Source of the DNA: a bacterium
GTDB taxonomy: Bacteria > Desulfobacterota > Binatia > HRBIN30 > CADEER01
DNA length: 32,987 bases
Assembly: GCA_019637795.1 (NCBI GenBank)
Contig: JAHBUY010000002.1
Span: 1,033,606-1,066,592, forward strand
Direction: 5' to 3'
Every line of letters starts with the position of its first letter. The stretch's first letter is position 1. The notes beneath the pieces are model-generated. The model was not told the DNA's origin and did not search any database. It saw only the letters and a list, made by a program, of their open reading frames with translations. A program made the position numbers and the translations under genes. Below are positions 26,259-32,987 of this stretch, piece by piece.

Positions 26259-27539
26259 ATGACGGATGTCAGCACGACGAGCGAAGCGAACCCACAGAGC
26301 GAGAAGCGCCGTCTGCTGGTTCTCGTCCGCACCGGGCTGACGCTGGCGATCGGCTACCTGCTCATCTTCAGCACCCGTGATTCGGCACCGCCGCCCGCCC
26401 TCACCGCCTTCGTCGTCCTCTACCTCGCCAGCAACATCGTCGTCGCCCTGATGCCGTCCCGCATCCTGGCGCGGGCCGGATTCGACGTCGGCCTGATCCT
26501 CACCGACACCGCCGCCATCTCCTTCGCCCTGTCGCTCATTCCGGACGCGAACACGGACGTCTTCGTCTTCTATTTCACCGTCATCCTGCTCGCGTCGATC
26601 ACCGACCGCACCGCCCTGAGCCTGCTGTCGCCGCTCATCACCAGCGGCGCCTATCTCGCCTTCCTGCTGGCGCGCTACGGCGTCCAGGAGTTGATGCAAC
26701 CGTCGATCCTCCTGCGCCTGCCGTTCTTCCTGCTGACCGGCACGTTCTACGGCTTCTTCGTCGACCGGGTGCGCCGCGGCCAGATCGCGGTCGCCGCCGC
26801 CAAGCAGCGCGCCGCGGCGCGCACCGAGCTGCTGCAGGCGATCACCCACGATCTCAAGCAGCCGCTGTGGGTCGCCAGCGAGTCGGCGACGATGCTCTAC
26901 GACCGCCTCGCCCGCGACGCCCACCCGGCGCGCGAGCTCGCCGCGCAGATCATGGTCAGCCTGCGCCGGATGGAGGCCCTGACCCTCAACTTCCTCGACC
27001 TCGGCAAGCTGGAGTTGCGCGGTCTGTGCGCCCTCCCGCAGCGCACGTCGTTGACCCGCATCGTCGACGACCTGCTCGACGCCGTCGCGCCGGCCTGCGA
27101 CCTCAAGGGCGTGCGTCTCGACCGCGAGACGGCGCCGGCGCTGCCGCAGGCCTGGATCGATCCGATACAGGCGGAGCGCTGCCTCGGGAACATCCTCGAC
27201 AACGCGATCAAGTTCACGCCTGCCGGCGGCACCGTGAGCGTCCGCACCGCGGTCGACGGCAATGCGCTCGCCGTGCGCGTCGCCGACGACGGCCCCGGCA
27301 TCAGCCCGGAACGCGAAGCGGGGTTGTTCGATTCCTTCCAGGCGGGCACCGCGAGCGGCGGCCGTCGCAGCAGCGGCCTCGGGCTGCACATCGCCGATGC
27401 GTTGGCCCGCGCCATGGGCGGCAGCATCGACCTCGACCACGATCACACCCGCGGCACCTGCTTCGTGGTCCGGCTGCCGATCGCCGCCGAGCAGGTGAAC
27501 GCGATGCCGTTGCCGGCTCCCGCCGCGACCGCGGCCTGA
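26259..27539 (+). CDS. Orphan membrane sensor histidine kinase
   Basis: A 426-residue kinase. Six hydrophobic segments lie between residues about 18 and 167, with little periplasmic sequence between them, so the signal is probably sensed in or at the membrane. The phosphoacceptor is His197 (Thr-His-Asp-Leu-Lys-Gln-Pro). The ATP-binding domain has an N box (Asn311-x3-Asn315), G1 (Asp-Asp-Gly-Pro-Gly, 343-347) and G2 (Gly-Leu-Gly-Leu-His, 373-377). ATG 26259 follows GGGAGG at 26245-26250. No response regulator gene adjoins it; the only receiver-like protein here is NasT, which lacks the residues for phosphotransfer control. Confidence 0.9.
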   Translation: MTDVSTTSEANPQSEKRRLLVLVRTGLTLAIGYLLIFSTRDSAPPPALTAFVVLYLASNIVVALMPSRILARAGFDVGLILTDTAAISFALSLIPDANTDVFVFYFTVILLASITDRTALSLLSPLITSGAYLAFLLARYGVQELMQPSILLRLPFFLLTGTFYGFFVDRVRRGQIAVAAAKQRAAARTELLQAITHDLKQPLWVASESATMLYDRLARDAHPARELAAQIMVSLRRMEALTLNFLDLGKLELRGLCALPQRTSLTRIVDDLLDAVAPACDLKGVRLDRETAPALPQAWIDPIQAERCLGNILDNAIKFTPAGGTVSVRTAVDGNALAVRVADDGPGISPEREAGLFDSFQAGTASGGRRSSGLGLHIADALARAMGGSIDLDHDHTRGTCFVVRLPIAAEQVNAMPLPAPAATAA

Positions 27540-27545
27540 TCCGCG

Positions 27546-28052
27546 TCAGCCGAGCGCGACCTGGGCCCGGTAGAGCGCCGCGATCGACTTCGCGTCCTCG
27601 ATCTCGCCCCGCGCCACCATCGCCAGGGCGCTCGCCAGCGGGACGCGACTCACGGTGAGCACCTCGTCGTCCTCCAACGCCGCCGCGGTCTCGCGCAGCT
27701 CGCGCGCCAGGAAGAGATGGATGCGCTCGTCGCAGAACCCCGGCGTGGTGACGATGCTGCCGAGCGGCGTCCACCGCGCGGCGACGAGCCCGGTCTCCTC
27801 CTCGAGCTCGCGACGGGCACACGCCGCCGGCGCCTCGCCGGCGCCGAGCGTGCCCGCCGGTACTTCCCAGATGAAGCCGCCGGCGGCATGGCGGTACTGG
27901 CGCAGCAGGACGACGGCGCCCTCGGCGTCGAGGGCGACCACCGCCGCAGCGCCCGGATGGTGCACGATGTCCAGAGTGGCGCGGCCGCCGTTCGGGAGCG
28001 TCACTTCGTCCTGGTTGACCGTGATGATGCGGCCGCGGAAGACCTCGCCCAT
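27546..28052 (-). CDS. Nudix hydrolase, ADP-ribose pyrophosphatase-like
   Basis: A 168-residue Nudix protein. The Nudix box is complete: Gly67-x5-Glu73-x7-Arg81-Glu82-Leu83-x-Glu85-Glu86-x-Gly88. The upstream Arg-Gln-Tyr-Arg-His and Trp-Glu-Val-Pro-Ala-Gly patterns are those of ADP-ribose pyrophosphatases (NudF type). It ends 6 bases from the convergent histidine kinase gene. Confidence 0.92.
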   Translation of the reverse strand: MGEVFRGRIITVNQDEVTLPNGGRATLDIVHHPGAAAVVALDAEGAVVLLRQYRHAAGGFIWEVPAGTLGAGEAPAACARRELEEETGLVAARWTPLGSIVTTPGFCDERIHLFLARELRETAAALEDDEVLTVSRVPLASALAMVARGEIEDAKSIAALYRAQVALG

Positions 28053-28098
28053 GCCCCATCGCTAGCACGGCGACGGGAGGTCGAACGACCGGACGAGG

Positions 28099-28452
28099 TC
28101 AGTGGAGCAGCGGCGGGGCGCCCGCCGGCGACGCCGGCCGGCGCATCCATGCGCCGCGCCGCCGCGCGTGGCGCAGGCAGGGCTGGACGCCCTTGTCGCG
28201 CAGCGCGTGCAGGTCATCCTGGATCGCCCGCAGCAGCCCATGGTCGATGCCGACGATCAGCACGTCGACGATCCATTCGCCCGGCACGGCTTCGGTCAGC
28301 CGGCGAATCGTCTGCATCACGCTGCCCAGCACCCCCTGATCGATGGTGCCGGCGTAGGTGTAGAGCCACTGCGGGCCGCCGGAAGCGAGGCGCCAGACGC
28401 GCACGCTGACTCGATTGGTGTGCGGTTGGTGATGGACGAGTGACAGTCTCAT
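28099..28452 (-). CDS. Small protein of unknown function
   Basis: A 117-residue protein that I do not recognise. It starts Met-Arg-Leu-Ser-Leu-Val-His-His and has a likely alpha/beta core (residues about 12-80: Trp-Leu-Tyr-Thr-Tyr-Ala-Gly-Thr; Trp-Ile-Val-Asp-Val-Leu-Ile-Val-Gly-Ile-Asp-His). The tail is basic and then Pro/Ala rich. No signal peptide or membrane segment. The ribosome-binding site is poor. It lies 46 bases upstream of the Nudix gene on the same strand and may be co-transcribed with it. Confidence 0.6.
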   Translation of the reverse strand: MRLSLVHHQPHTNRVSVRVWRLASGGPQWLYTYAGTIDQGVLGSVMQTIRRLTEAVPGEWIVDVLIVGIDHGLLRAIQDDLHALRDKGVQPCLRHARRRGAWMRRPASPAGAPPLLH

Positions 28453-28830
28453 GTGCTCGCTCGTACGTTGCCTTTCTCTCTGAGCAACCGGAATGCCAGC
28501 CGGCGAGGCGCGCCCGGCGTCACGGCTGGCGCAAGCCGCCTTCCCCGTTGCCCTGACAATTCCGCCGCGCGCGGCGGGCGGCTGCCATGGCAGGAATTCG
28601 CCGCCGCCGCATGGCATGTGGCTGGCCCGCGATACCTCGGGGCGCGCCCGAATGGGCGAACGCGAACGCCCGCATCGTCGCGCTCCGCCGCGCCAGCGGC
28701 TCGCAATGGCGTCACTGGGGGGGCGCTGAGCGGCCCGACCGCGCTGTCCGGGCGCCGACCAACTCGACATCGCCTGTTGGAGGGTCGCCCAACCCGCGGC
28801 AGCGCTTCGCCGGCGGTCCGCTTCGCAGGC
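28453..28830. other. Gene-free stretch of 378 bases
   Basis: Lies between the small unknown protein gene and the downstream end of the large membrane protein gene. Open frames on both strands have unnatural Arg/Pro/Ala-rich translations. No convincing promoter, repeat or RNA gene was recognised. Confidence 0.5.
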
Positions 28831-30282
28831 TCAGTCGTCCCAACTCGGCACGGCGGGGTTTCGCCGCACGAACACCGCGCCGACGCGATCCGTGAAGGCC
28901 AGTTGCCACCGCTCGTCGGCCGCCAGCGCGCGCGCGAGGCCCATGTCGCGATGCACGAGAACGGTCCTGATCTCGTAGGTGTCCAGGATCGTCTCGTAGC
29001 CCGGGGCGGCCTGTTCGAGCCGCGCGGCGTCGAAGAACGCTCCGTTCTCGAACAGATTGTTCCGCCCGTCCCAGAAGGTGCGCCGCTCGCCCCGCCACGC
29101 CCAGTCGAGGTAGCCGCCGAACGTGTAACTGTTGAAGACGCGGTCGGGAAGGCCGTGCTCGGCGATGAACTCGGCGCTCGCGACCGGGGCATCCGCGAGC
29201 GGATCCTTCTTCGCGGTCGCCAGCGCCATGCCCGCCAGGAGCAGCGCGAGCGCGGCAACCGGCGCCGCGGGGCGACACCAGCGCGGCGCGGTCGTCGCGC
29301 TGCCCCACTGCCGTCGGTCGATCTGGCTGCACAGGATCGCGGTCTGGATGCCGAAGAGGAACGTCGCGTGGCGGCGCGCGACCAGCGCGCCGACGAGGGC
29401 GACGACCAGCAGGGCGACTTCCGAATGGCGGTGCCGCGCGTCGCCCCAGAACGCCCTGGCGACGATGATGCCGACGCTCAGCGCGAGCGCGCCGAACCAC
29501 TCTGGTCGCGCGAAGTCGGGCGGACGGAACTGATCGATGTGCGCGGTGGTGCGCCCCCAGTAGAGAGTCAGCGCGTCGGGGATGGCGTGGATCGTGTTGG
29601 GGTTCAGCAGGGTGGCGGCCATGCCCAAGACCGCGGTTGCCACGAATGGCCGCAGGGGGACGCGATCGCCCGCGTCGTCGAGCTGGCCGAGGGCCCAGAA
29701 TGCCATCGGCACCGCGGCGAGCAGCATGAAGGACGGATGGCTGTTCACCCAGAAGACGCCGATGGCGAATGGGACGTACCAGCGGAAGCGAGCGCCGTCG
29801 CGCAGCCGCCACGACCAGAGGAACAGGCCTGCGAAGGCGAGGTCGCCGAAGTTCTTTCCGCGCGCGGTGAGGAGATCGTGTTCGACCAGAACCTGGACGA
29901 CACACAACGCGAGACCGACGCCGCGGGCGACCCAACTCCGCGCGTACGGGAGGACGAACAGCAGCAGGGCGCCGACGTAGGCGGCGGTGTTCAGCAGCAG
30001 GACCGCGCCGAGCCCGATCGTTCGCGCGGCGAGGGCCATCGCGATCTGATAGGCGCACATGTTGACGACCCACGCGTCGCTGCTCGAGGCGAAGCTGAAG
30101 GGATCGCGATCGGGGAGCCGTCGGTGCGCGAGCAGCCAGTCGCCGGTGGCCAGCGACCAGAAGCCGTCGTTCTGCAGGCGCATGGTGTGCCAGACCAGGG
30201 CGCCCAGCGCGAAGATTCCGCACGCCAGGAGCGCATCGCCGGCGAGGCGGGAGGGGAGCGCGCGCGAGCGAGCCGCCGGCAT
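28831..30282 (-). CDS. Polytopic membrane protein, possibly GT-C-like
   Basis: A 483-residue inner-membrane protein with about ten hydrophobic segments. An early loop holds Thr-Gly-Asp-Trp-Leu-Leu-Ala-His and Pro-Asp-Arg-Asp-Pro-Phe-Ser-Phe, acidic and proline residues as in the first outer loop of GT-C type glycosyltransferases. The C-terminal soluble part has Asn-Ser-Tyr-Thr-Phe-Gly-Gly-Tyr-Leu-Asp-Trp and Phe-Trp-Asp-Gly-Arg, a pattern I know from uncharacterised bacterial membrane proteins. ATG 30282 was chosen since it shares one base with the upstream stop; a longer open frame is only chance. Function is not known. Confidence 0.72.
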   Translation of the reverse strand: MPAARSRALPSRLAGDALLACGIFALGALVWHTMRLQNDGFWSLATGDWLLAHRRLPDRDPFSFASSSDAWVVNMCAYQIAMALAARTIGLGAVLLLNTAAYVGALLLFVLPYARSWVARGVGLALCVVQVLVEHDLLTARGKNFGDLAFAGLFLWSWRLRDGARFRWYVPFAIGVFWVNSHPSFMLLAAVPMAFWALGQLDDAGDRVPLRPFVATAVLGMAATLLNPNTIHAIPDALTLYWGRTTAHIDQFRPPDFARPEWFGALALSVGIIVARAFWGDARHRHSEVALLVVALVGALVARRHATFLFGIQTAILCSQIDRRQWGSATTAPRWCRPAAPVAALALLLAGMALATAKKDPLADAPVASAEFIAEHGLPDRVFNSYTFGGYLDWAWRGERRTFWDGRNNLFENGAFFDAARLEQAAPGYETILDTYEIRTVLVHRDMGLARALAADERWQLAFTDRVGAVFVRRNPAVPSWDD

Positions 30283-31061
30283 CACGGCGTCGCCGGCGTC
30301 GCCGCGGGGAGGGGCGGGTTGACTCGGAACCCGCCCTCCTTCGCCCACGCCGCGAACAGGATCGCCGCGCGCCGTTGCGTCTCCGGGTCGGCGTTCGTCG
30401 ATCGCACCGCGGCCAACGTGTCCAGGGCCTTCGCCGTCTTCCCCAGGCGGTGCTCCAGCTCGGCGCGCAGCAGCGTGCCGGCGCCGAGGGTGCCGTTGGC
30501 GCGTTCGAGGGCCGACCAGTTGGCCGCTTCCCAATGGGCGCGAAACGGGTTGTCACGCTCGAGCCACGCCGCGGCTCTCTGCGGCGCGAGGACCGGCAGC
30601 GGGGGGTCGCGCCGGGGCGGCGCCAGCAGTGCCGCCGTCACGGCCAACAGCGACCAGCCGGCGATCCGGCCCCGGCGCTGCGCCGCCGCGTCGCGCGGAT
30701 AGCAGGCGCCGACGGTCGCCGTCGCCAGCAGGAATGCCGGCACGTACAGCGCAAGGGCGAGCGCCGACGACGAGAAGACGGCGACGACGAGGAGCCCGAC
30801 CCCGAGCCGTCGGCGGGGGCCGAGGGCGAGCAGGGCCCACACCGTTGCCAGCAGCAGCCCGCCCCGACAGACGGCGAGTGGATGATCGAACGGGGTCGGG
30901 GCGAACGCGATCGTCCACGGGTTGGCTCCGGCATGGATCTGCCAGATGACGAGCACGATGCCCTCGATCCCGAGCAGGACGAACGCCAATCGCGCATCGC
31001 GGAGCCAGCTCGCGCGTGGCGAATCGTCTGCCGCGCCAGCGTTCCCCCGAGCCGTCGTCAT
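30282..31061 (-). CDS. Membrane protein of unknown function
   Basis: A 259-residue protein with about four to five hydrophobic segments in residues 25-160 and a C-terminal soluble region. That region reads as short helical pairs (Ala-Glu-Leu-Glu-His-Arg-Leu-Gly-Lys-Thr-Ala-Lys-Ala-Leu-Asp), like one or two tetratricopeptide-type helices. The stop shares a base with the start of the next membrane protein, so the two form an operon and may work together. ATG 31061 is the first in frame. Confidence 0.68.
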   Translation of the reverse strand: MTTARGNAGAADDSPRASWLRDARLAFVLLGIEGIVLVIWQIHAGANPWTIAFAPTPFDHPLAVCRGGLLLATVWALLALGPRRRLGVGLLVVAVFSSSALALALYVPAFLLATATVGACYPRDAAAQRRGRIAGWSLLAVTAALLAPPRRDPPLPVLAPQRAAAWLERDNPFRAHWEAANWSALERANGTLGAGTLLRAELEHRLGKTAKALDTLAAVRSTNADPETQRRAAILFAAWAKEGGFRVNPPLPAATPATP

Positions 31062-31364
31062 CCCCGCGTCTGCCGCCCTGCGTATGGGGCATCCGTGTCG
31101 CTGTCAACGCTCGCCAACCGTCTCTCGCCAACCGTCTCGACGATGACAACGCGACCGCGCACGCGCATGGCGCAGGGCAGGTCTCCGGCGGCGAGACGAG
31201 GACAGCGCCCGGCAGCGGGCCTGCGCCCGACGCCGCCGCGACCATCGAGGGGGGGAGCCACGGCGCACCCGCCGCGGCAACACGTCCTGCATTTTCTGCC
31301 TTGCTGTTCGGCTTCGCTTCGGTACCGTTTGTGCCGCCCGGAGACGACCCCGGTGGAGGAGGGT
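31062..31364. other. Divergent intergenic region with tandem repeat
   Basis: A 303-base gap between divergent transcripts. It contains a perfect 14-base tandem duplication (TCGCCAACCGTCTC at 31111-31124 and 31125-31138). The plus-strand ribosome-binding site GGAGGAGGG (31356-31363) precedes ATG 31365. Promoters for both directions should lie here, but none could be fixed. Confidence 0.5.
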
Positions 31365-31700
31365 ATGCGGTCGATGCGATCAGCAATCGCTGGAAGCGTG
31401 CTCGGAGCACTGCTGCTGAGTGACTGCGGCGCGGTGAAGTTGGTGGCGCCGGAGGGGCGCGAGGTGCGCATCCTGCCGGCCGATGCGCCAGCGAGCGTCA
31501 AGGTGGACCGCACCGTCTGGTACTGGATGTGGGGTGATCGGCCGATCTCCGACAACACCACGCGGCAGGACATCGAGGTCTTCGGGTTGCGCGAGGTGCG
31601 CTACACCACCAAGCAGACGGGGTTCGAGATGCTCACCAATCCGTTCACCTCGATCATCTCCATCGTTCGCCGCACGCTCATCGTCGAGGGCAACCCATGA
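31365..31700 (+). CDS. Bor-like small lipoprotein, first of a pair
   Basis: A 111-residue exported protein. A basic N-terminus and hydrophobic run end at Leu-Leu-Leu-Ser-Asp-Cys21, a lipobox-like site, although Asp before the Cys is unusual. The mature part has Trp-Tyr-Trp-Met-Trp-Gly, a central acidic stretch, then a hydrophobic strand (Thr-Ser-Ile-Ile-Ser-Ile-Val) and ends Ile-Val-Glu-Gly-Asn-Pro. The layout resembles Bor-family lipoproteins. It overlaps its paralogue by 4 bases (ATGA). Function unknown; surface or envelope location is expected. Confidence 0.72.
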   Translation: MRSMRSAIAGSVLGALLLSDCGAVKLVAPEGREVRILPADAPASVKVDRTVWYWMWGDRPISDNTTRQDIEVFGLREVRYTTKQTGFEMLTNPFTSIISIVRRTLIVEGNP

Positions 31701-32107
31701 GCGCCGCCAGACGGCCGCGCGTGGCCACCGCCACGGCCCTGTCCGCGCTCACGTTCTGTTCCGGCTGCTTCGCCGTGCGTAGTGAAGCCCCACCGCCGCC
31801 GCCGCACGTCCGCCTGCTCTCCGAATCCGCCCCCGTGCAGGTGAGCCGCAAGTATCAGAAGTGGTACGGCGCCTGGGGCCTCTTCCCGCTCAGCCCGGCA
31901 GACGAGCCGAAGTACATCATCGAGAACGAGAAGCTGGTCGAAGCGCGCATCCTGCAACAGGACAGCTTCGAGGATCTCGTCGCCGGCTTCATCTACACCG
32001 TCATCTTCGCCGGCGTGATCCTGCCGCAGAGCATCATCGTCGAGGGCAACCGCGCGCCGGCGCCGGCGGCCAGTGGCGCGCCGGAGACCCTCCGACCGCC
32101 CCAGTGA
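31697..32107 (+). CDS. Bor-like small lipoprotein, second of a pair
   Basis: A 136-residue paralogue of the preceding protein. A signal sequence ends at Phe-Cys-Ser-Gly-Cys, a good lipoprotein cleavage site. The shared plan is Trp-Tyr-Gly-Ala-Trp-Gly-Leu-Phe-Pro-Leu, an acidic middle, a hydrophobic strand (Ile-Tyr-Thr-Val-Ile-Phe-Ala-Gly-Val-Ile) and Ile-Ile-Val-Glu-Gly-Asn. It adds a Pro/Ala-rich tail. Start overlaps the stop of the first gene, so both are made from one message. Confidence 0.74.
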   Translation: MSAARRPRVATATALSALTFCSGCFAVRSEAPPPPPHVRLLSESAPVQVSRKYQKWYGAWGLFPLSPADEPKYIIENEKLVEARILQQDSFEDLVAGFIYTVIFAGVILPQSIIVEGNRAPAPAASGAPETLRPPQ

Positions 32108-32148
32108 CCGCGCGCCCGACGCCAACCTCCTCGAAATGACGCCGGTCG

Positions 32149-32416
32149 TCAGAAGCCGATCGCGCAGCCGTCCTTGCGCGGATCGGAGCCGCCCCAGTAC
32201 GCGCCGCGGTCGGGATCGATGGCGATCGCCTGCGCGCCGCCGAAGCCACCGGCGAGCAGCGCCGCCGATTCGTCCTCGACGACGTGGCCGCGGCGCGCCA
32301 GGTCGGCGCCGATCGCCGCCGCCAGCGCCGATTCCAGGGCGACGCGCTCGCCGCCGAGAACGTTGAAGCGCGAGCGCTCGATCGCCTCCTGCGCGTTGTC
32401 GCCGCCGTCGATGCTG
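32149..32416 (-). pseudogene. C-terminal stub of gamma-glutamyltransferase
   Basis: About 87 codons match the end of gamma-glutamyltranspeptidases. They contain Asn-Ala-Gln-Glu-Ala-Ile-Glu-Arg-Ser-Arg-Phe, Ala-Leu-Glu-Ser, Gly-Gly-Phe-Gly-Gly-Ala-Gln-Ala-Ile and the last residues Gly-Gly-Ser-Asp-Pro-Arg-Lys-Asp-Gly. The remaining 450 or so residues, including the catalytic Thr, are absent: family-like sequence stops near 32416, and the frame beyond reads as unrelated Arg/Trp-rich sequence. It cannot be an active enzyme. The break falls inside the window, so it is not due to the window edge. Confidence 0.82.
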
Positions 32417-32987
32417 CCGGCGACGCATCGACCACCACGTCCAGCCGTACCTGACCTACTGCGGCTGGGCGCACGTGTCGGCCAGCGTCGACGGCACCAC
32501 CATCGCCGATTCCGAGCGCTCGCTTTCGGCGAGCTCGCCCATACGCCGGCGACGCTCCTGGAGGGCGCCCACGCCCGAGGCCCGATCACGATCGTCGGCG
32601 TGTGCTGCGGGGACGAGTGCCGCGGCATCTTCAATGCCTGGCAGGCGCGCGGCGGGCGCGACCCGTATGGACCACGCAGACGGGGTGGTCATCGGGCTCG
32701 CGGGCTGGCGGCGGCATGGGCGGCGCCGGGCGCGCCGCACGGTGGTCGGGCTCGAGAAGGCGAACGTTGCAGTCGTTGCCCCCGAGCCATCCGTCGTTGG
32801 CCGCGTTGTACCCCATCATGGATGGCGGGCGGCGAATCGCCCCGGCCCGGCCTCCCATGGCGATCCCGCGCGGAGAGCGCTCATTGTCCCGGCAGCCATC
32901 CTCCCGCCGGCCGCCGCCCGGCCGCGGCCGGCGGATCTGCGTGCGCCGCCATCCCGAGCGCGGCGTCCTGCAGCGGGTGGTACGCGA
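32417..32987. other. Gene debris at the right edge
   Basis: No intact gene. On the plus strand, 32427 to about 32520 has a coding-like frame (Val-Gln-Pro-Tyr-Leu-Thr-Tyr-Cys-Gly-Trp-Ala-His-Val). Near 32520 a shift of frame gives another (Phe-Gly-Glu-Leu-Ala-His-Thr-Pro, then Ile-Thr-Ile-Val-Gly-Val-Cys-Cys-Gly-Asp-Glu-Cys) to about 32670. The two could be one broken gene, but I do not recognise a family. Beyond 32670 nothing reliable is seen on either strand. Confidence 0.35.

Noticed and set aside
28453..30702. 749-codon plus-strand open frame
   Set aside because: Opposite to the polytopic membrane protein gene; the translation is Arg/Gly/Ala rich with no domain.

Overview
The window is a 33 kb piece of a very GC-rich bacterial chromosome. 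An alginate-export type outer-membrane barrel, Tat-exported proteins and lipoproteins point to a Gram-negative cell. The gene content recalls uncultivated soil or sediment lineages near the old Deltaproteobacteria (for example Binatota). That placement is an inference, because there is no rRNA and I could run no search. No tRNA, CRISPR array, integrase or transposase was seen.

Layout. (1) 295-1514, minus: a TauE/SafE anion transporter and a DUF1634 membrane protein. (2) 1556-1975: a 420-bp decayed copy of the middle of pilT. (3) 2244-17006, plus: a complete nitrate assimilation island. It begins with the sensor pair NasT (ANTAR antiterminator) and NasS. A leader RNA follows with two hairpins that look like an ANTAR target. 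Then come a NirB-NirD fusion nitrite reductase, a NarI-like membrane cytochrome b, a molybdopterin nitrate reductase, a four-cluster ferredoxin subunit, a Tat-exported Rieske protein, the nitrate ABC transporter NrtABCD and an outer-membrane porin. (4) 17086-22247, minus: a housekeeping block, transcribed as a small HTH-like protein gene, pgpA, cinA, thpR, recA and intact pilT. (5) 22450-28452: MmgE/PrpD protein, MBL hydrolase plus acyl-CoA dehydrogenase, an orphan histidine kinase, a Nudix hydrolase and a small unknown protein. (6) 28831-32107: two membrane proteins on the minus strand and two related Bor-like lipoproteins on the plus strand. (7) 32149 to the end: the C-terminal stub of a gamma-glutamyltransferase and further gene debris.

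How the island should work. Nitrate would cross the outer membrane through the barrel protein and be imported by NrtABCD. It would be reduced to nitrite by the cytoplasmic Mo enzyme and then to ammonium by the NirBD fusion. NasS is expected to hold NasT inactive until nitrate binds. Free NasT would then bind the leader hairpins before nirBD and allow expression of the operon. The unusual feature is that the Mo enzyme is encoded with a cytochrome b, a ferredoxin subunit and an exported Rieske protein instead of the usual NADH- or ferredoxin-linked electron donor. This suggests assimilatory nitrate reduction wired to the membrane quinone pool. The island lies between the pilT fragment and the intact pilT, which hints at how the region was rearranged.
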